In this document: piece after piece, positions 45,919 to 52,987 of the stretch
Layout: every line of letters starts with the position of its first letter
Numbering within the stretch: the stretch's first letter is position 1
Assembly: GCA_963675625.1 (NCBI GenBank)
Contig: OY776497.1
Location: 930,001 to 994,000 of the forward strand
Length of the DNA: 64,000 nt
Direction of reading: 5' to 3'
Source: F22 sp963675625
GTDB taxonomy: Bacteria > Bacteroidota > Bacteroidia > Bacteroidales > Bacteroidaceae
Made by a program: the position numbers and the translations under genes
The notes under the pieces: model-generated
What the model saw: only the letters and a program-made list of their open reading frames with translations
What the model was told of the DNA's origin: nothing
The model's database searches: none

Positions 45919-45975
45919 ACTTGACAAAAACTTGACAAAGTGCATAAATAGCAAAATGCGTACTTTTTGTCAAGT
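45919..45975. repeat. 57-bp inverted repeat, left copy
   Basis: An exact reverse complement of 47788-47844. It contains CTTGACA-AAAA-CTTGACA (45920-45937), an internal GTGCAT/ATGCG pair and TACTTTTTGTCAAGT at its end. Sequences beyond the 57 bases differ between copies, apart from two A/T bases on one side. The repeats bracket 1,812 bp carrying the LuxR-type and DUF1349 genes. Confidence 0.92.
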
Positions 45976-46012
45976 GTAATTACATTGTATTTTGAACGGA
46001 TTCACCCTGCAA

Positions 46013-46792
46013 TCAAAACAATTGCATACTCTCGGCTATCTTAATTGCTTCCAGCGAGTTATTAGCTTGGAGTTTTTGGAGTATATTTTGGCGATGTCTA
46101 TTCACAGTGTTCAAACTGATAGAGAGTTTATCTGCTATTTCTTTGCTTAGAAAACCTTTGCGAATTTCACCAAGGATTTCTTTTTCACGCTTAGATAGAA
46201 TTGAAGAAATGGGCTGCATCGCATCTTCTTGTACTAATTCCCCTGTGATTCTATTGAGAAGATGTCCATTCGTAGAAAAGTCTTGCAAAGCAGAGAGCTG
46301 ACTACTGCAAGGACGATAGATACATAAAGCTAGTTGTGCGTCTTTACTTGCATCTTTCAAGAGATATATAATTTGGTGAGTAATTGGTTGATACTCACCA
46401 TATACATTCTGCATACGCAGTCTTGATATTGCACTATAATCAAAACGTAAAGGCTGAGGCAACTTTTGAATAAAATATATGAGCTTGAGTTCTAGCACGT
46501 GCTTAGCTAAAACATCCTCTGGGTGCATCTTTGAGAAAAGATTTTCCTCCCAAATAGAATCTATGATAGTTAGGTTACTTGCATCAACTGGGAGTCCAAA
46601 CTGCGCACCAAACTGCCCTATACATATATAACTCTTCTTATCTGCCAAGTCAGAAAGCACAATCATATGTTGATGTAATTGAACATCTGCTATGATTTTT
46701 TGGAGCAAATCACTGTCTAGTCGACTGTGTGTACCTTCAGTCTTATGCTGGTGACTCATGAAAAGGGCTTCTAGTTCTTCTTTAGCATTCAT
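46013..46792 (-). CDS. LuxR-type transcriptional regulator
   Basis: 259 residues, cytoplasmic. An N-terminal region of about 190 residues has PAS-like features (FGLPVDASNLTIIDSIWEEN, KMHPEDVLAKHVLELKLIYF) and may sense a ligand. The C-terminal GerE/LuxR HTH is clear at about 195-255 (LSKREKEILGEIRKGFLSKE, NTVNRHRQNILQKL). It has no receiver domain. It is divergent from the DUF1349 gene, 95 bases away, and both lie between exact 57-bp inverted repeats. Whether it binds the TGTCAAG boxes is unknown; tandem 11-base repeats are more typical of OmpR-type proteins. Confidence 0.85.
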   Translation of the reverse strand: MNAKEELEALFMSHQHKTEGTHSRLDSDLLQKIIADVQLHQHMIVLSDLADKKSYICIGQFGAQFGLPVDASNLTIIDSIWEENLFSKMHPEDVLAKHVLELKLIYFIQKLPQPLRFDYSAISRLRMQNVYGEYQPITHQIIYLLKDASKDAQLALCIYRPCSSQLSALQDFSTNGHLLNRITGELVQEDAMQPISSILSKREKEILGEIRKGFLSKEIADKLSISLNTVNRHRQNILQKLQANNSLEAIKIAESMQLF

Positions 46793-46821
46793 AATTAATA
46801 GAAATATGGTTATAAATCAGT

Positions 46822-46853
46822 ATTGTTACTTTATAGCAGCAGAGGTATCTTTG
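46822..46853 (+). promoter_or_regulatory. Promoter of the DUF1349 gene (ATTG-N20-TATCTTTG)
   Basis: TATCTTTG (46846-46853) is an exact -7 match, with ATTG at 46822-46825 spaced 20 bases upstream. It lies 34 bases before the start codon at 46888. Confidence 0.65.
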
Positions 46854-46887
46854 TCCCACAAAATTAATCATTTAATAAAACAAAGAA

Positions 46888-47544
46888 ATGAAGAAACACT
46901 TTTTTATCTCAGTAGTTAGTATATTCGTCTGTTTTATGCAAGTAGGCGCACAAAAATTAGAGAGAATGAATTGGATTAATGAACCAACAAGTTGGACTAT
47001 TGATTCCCCCAATCAAATGACGATGCAAATAACACCAAAATCAGATCTTTGGTGTTTTCTTCCGCACTGGTTTAGCATCAACGATGTACCATTCTACTAT
47101 GGTGAATATGGAGGTGACTTTGAGGTAAAGGTAAATATCACTGGCGAATATAAGGCAAAATACGACCAAATGGGATTAATGCTTTATATAAACGAAAAAA
47201 ACTGGATAAAAGCTGGTATTGAATATGTGAATGACGTGCAACATGTAAGTGCTGTAGTAACCCATAAAAAAAGTGATTGGAGCATTATTGGCTTGAAAGA
47301 TGCTCCTGAATCAATATGGATAAAGGCAGTCAAAGTAGAAGATGGTGTATCACTATACTACTCTTTTGATAATAATGAATTTACTTTATTTCGTACATCT
47401 TGGATTGAAGAGCATGCACTTATAAAAGTGGGCGTAATGGGAGCAAGTCCTGAAGGCAAAGGATTCAAGGCTATATTCAAGGACTTTCAGGTAAAACATC
47501 TTCCCAATAAGCAACGATTAGAATGGGCAGCTAAACAAAAATAG
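46888..47544 (+). CDS. Secreted DUF1349-domain protein
   Basis: 218 residues. A signal peptide (MKKHFFISVVSIFVCFMQVGA) precedes a DUF1349 beta-sandwich: WINEPTSWTIDSPNQMTMQI, FEVKVNITGEYKAKYDQMGL, LMLYINEKNWIKAGIEYVND and FYYGEYGG are typical. The fold is concanavalin-like and thought to bind carbohydrate; most family members lack a signal peptide, so export here is unusual. It is divergently transcribed from the LuxR-type regulator and lies inside the 57-bp inverted repeats. Confidence 0.85.
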   Translation: MKKHFFISVVSIFVCFMQVGAQKLERMNWINEPTSWTIDSPNQMTMQITPKSDLWCFLPHWFSINDVPFYYGEYGGDFEVKVNITGEYKAKYDQMGLMLYINEKNWIKAGIEYVNDVQHVSAVVTHKKSDWSIIGLKDAPESIWIKAVKVEDGVSLYYSFDNNEFTLFRTSWIEEHALIKVGVMGASPEGKGFKAIFKDFQVKHLPNKQRLEWAAKQK

Positions 47545-48056
47545 CCCTACATAGATAGTCATTATCAAAATAGTACCCCAAAAGTTTCAAACAACTTTTG
47601 GGGTACAAGCAATTGGAGATTATGGACACCAATTACATAATTAACAGAATTCCAAGTCAACTAAGCCAGTTGAAACTTGGTGTTTATTCACAGAGATAAA
47701 AGAGAATATATTTGTCTATTGTTGATCATTTGAATAAGTACAGGATGACAAAAGTATAGTATATTTTTGAAACTGCTCTACATAAAGACTTGACAAAAAG
47801 TACGCATTTTGCTATTTATGCACTTTGTCAAGTTTTTGTCAAGTATTTTAGAGGACACACTAATTGAGGTATAAGAGTACATTGTAATGAAATTGAACAG
47901 TTCAATATCACTTTTGAATCTTTACTGAACTCTGTATTGATGGAGGTTTTATAGAGTTGCACTACTTTTGTGATCAGAAGCTGACACATACCCAACATGG
48001 AAGTGACGCATGAGCTTTTAGCCAATATAGGCGCAAAATAAATAAAAGATAAAAAG
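47545..48056 (+). other. Regulatory region between DUF1349 and the membrane protein gene
   Basis: It holds a 14-bp perfect hairpin (47573-47586 with 47593-47606, 6-base loop, no T tract), the 57-bp inverted-repeat copy (47788-47844), a perfect ATTGAAC-A-GTTCAAT palindrome (47892-47906) and an exact -7 element TACTTTTG (47963-47970) with a possible ATTG -33 at 47936-47939. No gene is seen. Confidence 0.6.
47788..47844. repeat. 57-bp inverted repeat, right copy
   Basis: Exact reverse complement of 45919-45975. Its right side contains the tandem box TGTCAAG-TTTT-TGTCAAG (47826-47843), pointing toward the membrane protein gene at 48057. Confidence 0.92.
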
Positions 48057-48818
48057 ATGAATACTCTAATTAATTTCCTGTTTTACCCATATGAACGCCC
48101 TGTGTCTCGAACAAATATTCGCAAGATGGGTATTGTATTATCACTTATTGGTTTAGTAATCTATTCAAGTACGGCCGCTCCACTGATTCTAGCCGACCTT
48201 AGCTTAGAGATCACTTTAGTAATGGATTGTTTGATATACCTTAGTTTTATCACATTTATGATTGGCTTAGTTATGGTCAAAACGAGTTTTATTCCCGCTC
48301 ACCGCTCACCGACACTATTATACCGCATGCGTATGGGCATAGCCACTTTTATGGTAGCAATAGGACTACTTACGTATATCGTATTTTTTTCAGGATTACC
48401 TGATCACTACATATACATTAGTATCGTTATTTTCTTTGTAATAATTATATCCATAGCTGTAATCAATATGCGATTACAAACAAAATACAGACGACTAGAG
48501 ATTGAAGAACGTAAAGCAAGTAGTAAATCTCAACAGATTATGACCAAGTCTGAGGGCTTACCCGACTATAATGTGCCGTTTAAAGGGATAAGAACAGTAA
48601 AGCGTAGAAAAATCTTAACACTACTCGCAGGTCTGTCGTTATTATTTGTATACCCATTTATACTTTTCATGTTGACTAAATTCCTTGATAAAGAATATCC
48701 TGGTCTTCACAGTATTGGATATATTTGCTTGATTATAGGACTAATTCTATCGAACTCATCTACAATTCTTTACAATAAATGGAAAAAGGAGGAAGCGAAT
48801 ACTAATGATTCGTTTTAA
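48057..48818 (+). CDS. Hypothetical six-segment membrane protein
   Basis: 253 residues, no signal peptide. Membrane segments fall at about 24-44, 54-74, 93-113, 120-140, 187-207 and 219-239, with a basic/polar cytoplasmic loop (about 145-185). The family is not recognised. It follows a TACTTTTG promoter and a TGTCAAG box and resembles in size and style the small membrane proteins at 18351 and 18989, which carry the same box. Its 3' end overlaps the convergent barrel gene by 17 bases. Confidence 0.65.
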   Translation: MNTLINFLFYPYERPVSRTNIRKMGIVLSLIGLVIYSSTAAPLILADLSLEITLVMDCLIYLSFITFMIGLVMVKTSFIPAHRSPTLLYRMRMGIATFMVAIGLLTYIVFFSGLPDHYIYISIVIFFVIIISIAVINMRLQTKYRRLEIEERKASSKSQQIMTKSEGLPDYNVPFKGIRTVKRRKILTLLAGLSLLFVYPFILFMLTKFLDKEYPGLHSIGYICLIIGLILSNSSTILYNKWKKEEANTNDSF

Positions 48819-51582
48819 ATCGATAGGATATATGGAATAAAACATAACTGGTGAGCGCATCGTAATGCACGATGCGTTCGCCTGTGCTGTATACACTTCG
48901 CTTGACTGTAGGTTGCTGGCCTAAAATATCCATAGCTTGAAGACTAAAGGTCAGTTTCTTACCTTTAAGCATTGAGTATGAGACTTGCCCATTGAGTACC
49001 ATGTCAGTACCATCTTCTTGCGAACCAAAACCATTGCGATTGATCACACTACCATCAACTGCTAGGCTCAACCCAAATGGGAAACGATATAGTCCATTAA
49101 GATTTCCGTTGTATTCAAACGTTTCAGTGCGAGTCGAAGTGAGTCTATCATTCTCACTTTTACTATATTGCACATTCCCAGCCATTCCGATTTCCACTGA
49201 TTTATCCCGATAGTTCATTTGTACTCTTTGTATCAGGTCTAAATTTTTAGTTGTACTTTTGGAGCTTTTCAGATCTATCATCTGATAACTAGGCATAGCC
49301 GAATACATAGAACGACCATTCCATGTACTAGTCCAATGCTTTTTGGCCAATGGAGTGGTCAGCGTATAATTGGTTGACATAGTCCACTGCCCATTGATAT
49401 TCATAGGACGAGTACGCGTTATACCAGTCTCTTCATCATACACACGACGATAACTAAATCCATTGCTAGTCGTAGATCCGATGATACTAGCAGTAAAAGA
49501 GCGACGTTTTTTAGGCGAGTAGGTGACGTATTGCAATTGAAGATATTGACTATATGCTGGTTTCAGATTAGGATTTCCTTCTCTGATATAAGTGGGATTG
49601 GAATAATCAGTGATAGGACTCAACATACTCATTGAAGGCTGTTGTGTGCGTCCATTATAGTTTAAATTCCAACGTGTTTTGCTAGATATTTTATGCCGTA
49701 ATTGAAAAATTGGAGCATAATTAACGACATGCTGAGACTGTACGACATCTCCATCAGACGTTTTATATTGTGTATGGACACTTCGTGATTGTACCATCAT
49801 GCCTACAGTATAAAATAGTGCACGCGTTTGACTATTAAATGCCACATTAAAATCATGATCGTTATATATCGTTGTGTAGCTATTACCTAAAGAATCAATC
49901 TCAAATGCTTCTGATTGAGCCATGTCATAAACATGTTTTTCTTGTTTGTTTCGACTACGACGATATGCATAACTGAGACGTACATACTTATTCTTACCAA
50001 CGGGTTCATTGTACCCTATATTGGTCGTGTACATATAATTGCTATTGTCATTTGTTTGACGCTGTATTTGAGTCAGATCCTGATTGGTCACTGAACGATA
50101 ATAATAAGTATGATTTTCTGGCATCAACTCATCATCACTGTTACTCAATGTTGTGTACAATGAGAAAGTAAAGCTTCTCCCTTTACGTTTAGCAGAACGG
50201 CGGACAACAGATCCATTCATGGAATAATCAGAGTCATCACGTTTTGATTGATTCGTACCATAAGCTTGGTACAACAATTGAGTTGTATCTGTCGCAAAAG
50301 TTTCGGCAGGTTCATAACGCGTATGAATATCTTTCCAATCAAACGACTTGAATTCGGCATCTGAATGGATAACATGATTGGTACTTAGATTATCACTTTT
50401 ACCTATTCTAAATTTAGGAAAGACCATAATAGTTGTTAGAGAATCGGGAGCCCAATTCACATCAAAAGCCCCATTGACAGCTTTAGATGAATTGAAACGA
50501 CTACTCTGCGATCGCGAATAACGTGTTCCAGTAGAATAATAACTTTCTGCTGAAGTCCTTGACGCATTAGTCATATCATTATCTTCGACACGTATACTCC
50601 CATTCGTATCAAGGTGCTTACGACTACACTGAAAATTCACACCTAAGTTTTGATTTTCTCTTTTTCCATTAGGAGTTCCCCCCATGTTTTGAGAGGAACC
50701 ACCTATGCTGGTAGAGCGGACATTATTTTTATTATAAATCAAACTAGCCTGATCATTTCCTCGAAATCTATTCAGCATACCTCTGTGTGCATAACGCGCA
50801 TGATTGCCTTGAGCTACATCAGCCTGCCCAAACCAACCTTTTTTCATCTCTGGTTTGATGCTAATATCTAAAACTTGCTTCTCTTTCCCATCTTTGACGC
50901 CAGTGGCTTTCGCCATATCACTTTCTTTCTCATATGTTTTGACGTGATCTACAATATCGGCAGTCAAATTTTTAAGGGCAATATCCGACGAAGTACCAAA
51001 AAACTCTTTACCATCCACAAGTATCTTGGATACATTTTTACCATTAACGGTAATTTTTCCATCGCCATCAATATAAACTCCTGGGAGACGCTTGATTAGA
51101 TCTTCAACCACAGCACCTTCTGGCAATTTGTAAGCTGAGGTAGAAAAAACAGCTGTATCGCCCTTCATCACAACTTGAGCAGCTTGAGCTGTCACTACAG
51201 TCTCCCCTAACTGTACTGCATCTGATTCTAAGCGAATGGTACCTAAAGAATATACTTTTGTCTTGGGAGTCAACTGTACAATACGCTCATAAGTTTTCAT
51301 GCCCAAATAGCTCAGACGTATTGTATATCTACTGGCCGTTAATGAAGAGAGTGTAAACAGACCTTTGTCATTGGTCAAAGTACCTGTTACGTATGTACTG
51401 TCAGAAACGGTATATAATTGAACCATCACTTTGGGAAGTGGTAGAGCAGAGTTGTCAACAACTATTCCTGTTAGGCCAAAAGATTGCCTCCCAGAAATCT
51501 CAAGACGTTTACTTGCATGAAGTGACGAGGAGATGAATGAGAGTACACTAATTATAAAGAAAAAGGATAATATACGTTTCAT
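48802..51582 (-). CDS. Outer-membrane beta-barrel protein with carboxypeptidase-regulatory domain
   Basis: 926 residues from the ATG at 51582 (MKRILSFFFIISVLSFISSS). The first ATG, at 51594, lies about 8 bases past the -7 element, so it would be nearly leaderless. A regulatory domain (about 30-120), plug-like region (VEDLIKRLPGVYIDGDGKIT, VNGKNVSKILVDGKEFFG) and a long barrel ending in an aromatic strand (LFHISYRFKTNH). It is of the same subgroup as the 872-residue barrel at 26479 and stands alone, with no GLPGLI or ~310-residue partner nearby. Confidence 0.85.
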   Translation of the reverse strand: MKRILSFFFIISVLSFISSSLHASKRLEISGRQSFGLTGIVVDNSALPLPKVMVQLYTVSDSTYVTGTLTNDKGLFTLSSLTASRYTIRLSYLGMKTYERIVQLTPKTKVYSLGTIRLESDAVQLGETVVTAQAAQVVMKGDTAVFSTSAYKLPEGAVVEDLIKRLPGVYIDGDGKITVNGKNVSKILVDGKEFFGTSSDIALKNLTADIVDHVKTYEKESDMAKATGVKDGKEKQVLDISIKPEMKKGWFGQADVAQGNHARYAHRGMLNRFRGNDQASLIYNKNNVRSTSIGGSSQNMGGTPNGKRENQNLGVNFQCSRKHLDTNGSIRVEDNDMTNASRTSAESYYSTGTRYSRSQSSRFNSSKAVNGAFDVNWAPDSLTTIMVFPKFRIGKSDNLSTNHVIHSDAEFKSFDWKDIHTRYEPAETFATDTTQLLYQAYGTNQSKRDDSDYSMNGSVVRRSAKRKGRSFTFSLYTTLSNSDDELMPENHTYYYRSVTNQDLTQIQRQTNDNSNYMYTTNIGYNEPVGKNKYVRLSYAYRRSRNKQEKHVYDMAQSEAFEIDSLGNSYTTIYNDHDFNVAFNSQTRALFYTVGMMVQSRSVHTQYKTSDGDVVQSQHVVNYAPIFQLRHKISSKTRWNLNYNGRTQQPSMSMLSPITDYSNPTYIREGNPNLKPAYSQYLQLQYVTYSPKKRRSFTASIIGSTTSNGFSYRRVYDEETGITRTRPMNINGQWTMSTNYTLTTPLAKKHWTSTWNGRSMYSAMPSYQMIDLKSSKSTTKNLDLIQRVQMNYRDKSVEIGMAGNVQYSKSENDRLTSTRTETFEYNGNLNGLYRFPFGLSLAVDGSVINRNGFGSQEDGTDMVLNGQVSYSMLKGKKLTFSLQAMDILGQQPTVKRSVYSTGERIVHYDALTSYVLFHISYRFKTNH

Positions 51583-51601
51583 GATTTTGTTCATACCGTA
51601 A

Positions 51602-51632
51602 CAAATGTAACGACAATATATAAATCAACAAA
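51602..51632 (-). promoter_or_regulatory. Promoter of the 926-residue barrel gene (TTTG-N19-TACATTTG)
   Basis: On the minus strand TACATTTG (51609-51602) is an exact -7 match with TTTG (51632-51629) 19 bases upstream. The position decides the start codon in favour of 51582 over 51594. Confidence 0.7.
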
Positions 51633-51794
51633 GAAAACAATCTAGTTTGTGAGAAGAGTGAAGATATTCTATGGTTTATTGACATATATACAAGGCTTTA
51701 CGAGTAAATCCACAAGAGAATATTTGATTTTATCGTTCATCTCATTGTGCACACCATAGGTAGAAGAGACATTTCCAAAAGAGATGTATGAATA

Positions 51795-51826
51795 TTTGGT
51801 CATGTGGCACTTTTCTCTTATGTTTG
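51795..51826 (+). promoter_or_regulatory. aroB promoter (TTTG-N20-TATGTTTG)
   Basis: TTTG (51795-51798) and TATGTTTG (51819-51826) match both consensus elements at normal 20-base spacing, 32 bases before the aroB start. Confidence 0.75.
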
Positions 51827-51858
51827 TAACAAATTAAAACAATAACTCCCCAATTACT

Positions 51859-52917
51859 ATGTGTTTGGAACAAAAAATTCGTGTCACCGCAAATATATTA
51901 TCAGATCTCAAAGTACAAATAGAAGCTATACCACACGACAAGTTGTTTGTACTCACTGACCGTCATACCCACATGCACTGCTTGCCTAAAGTTGCTGCAA
52001 TCTTGGAGCAATTCAGGTACGAAGAAATCGTTATTGAAGCTGAAGATACCCACAAAAATATCGAGTCGCTTACCTACATATGGCAATATTTGAGTGATCA
52101 CCAAGGTACTAGACATTCACTGATGATTAATCTAGGGGGGGGAATGATTACAGACATAGGTGGATTTGCAGCTGCTACTTTCAAACGTGGTATTCCATGT
52201 ATCAATATACCCACCACACTTCTGGCAATGGTTGATGCTGCTGTAGGAGGTAAAACAGGGATTAATTTCAACGGACTAAAAAATGAAATTGGTGTATTTT
52301 CAACTCCTAGAGTCGTCTTGTTAGATACGGCTTTTCTACTCACGTTGGACGAACAAAACATTTGTTCTGGTTATGGAGAAGTTCTGAAACATAGTCTATT
52401 GGCCAACGAGGCTCATTATGTAAAAGTGATGGAGATGGATCTACATGCACCCGATCTACATGTTTTGCGTACATTGGTCAAAGAATCAGTACTGATTAAA
52501 AAGAAGGTTGTCGAACAAGATCCTACGGAACGTGGCATCCGCAAAGCATTAAACCTTGGACATACAGTAGGCCATGCTTTCGAAAGTTTGGCACTAGAGC
52601 AAAATCGCCATGTCCTCCACGGATATGCAGTGGCTTGGGGCTTGGTCTGTGAATTATATCTATCGCATGTGCAATGTAACTTTCCATTGCCTAGATTGCG
52701 TCAAATCAGCAAGTATATCCAATCGTATTACGGTCAATTTAGCTTTAGCTGCAAAGATGTAGATCGCCTAATTGAATTGATGATGCATGATAAAAAGAAT
52801 GTAGGGCATACCATTAATTTTACCTTACTTGGAGATATAGGCGATATCCGTATTGATCAAACAGCATCCAAAGAAATGATTATGGAGATGTTGGAATTTT
52901 ACAGAGAAGGATTATAA
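51859..52917 (+). CDS. aroB: 3-dehydroquinate synthase
   Basis: AroB converts DAHP to 3-dehydroquinate in the shikimate pathway, using NAD and a metal. 352 residues, full length. The NAD site is GGGMITDIGGFAAATFKRG; catalytic and metal ligands fall in GYGEVLKHSLL (Glu174), NLGHTVGHAFE (His235) and VLHGYAVAW (His254). PTTLLAMVDAAVGGKTGINF is fully conserved. It has its own good promoter and a bidirectional terminator, so it is a single-gene unit inserted between the accessory region and the maltose-type operon. The start is the first ATG after the promoter. Confidence 0.95.
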   Translation: MCLEQKIRVTANILSDLKVQIEAIPHDKLFVLTDRHTHMHCLPKVAAILEQFRYEEIVIEAEDTHKNIESLTYIWQYLSDHQGTRHSLMINLGGGMITDIGGFAAATFKRGIPCINIPTTLLAMVDAAVGGKTGINFNGLKNEIGVFSTPRVVLLDTAFLLTLDEQNICSGYGEVLKHSLLANEAHYVKVMEMDLHAPDLHVLRTLVKESVLIKKKVVEQDPTERGIRKALNLGHTVGHAFESLALEQNRHVLHGYAVAWGLVCELYLSHVQCNFPLPRLRQISKYIQSYYGQFSFSCKDVDRLIELMMHDKKNVGHTINFTLLGDIGDIRIDQTASKEMIMEMLEFYREGL

Positions 52918-52935
52918 TATATCGTTATAATAAAG

Positions 52936-52974
52936 AAACAGGTCATTTGTACAAAATATACAAATGACCTGTTT
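52936..52974. terminator. Bidirectional terminator between aroB and the GH65 gene
   Basis: A 16-bp perfect stem (52936-52951 with 52959-52974, AAACAGGTCATTTGTA and its complement) with a 7-base loop. The stem ends give T-rich runs on both strands. Confidence 0.92.
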
Positions 52975-52987
52975 TATCTTAGTAAAC

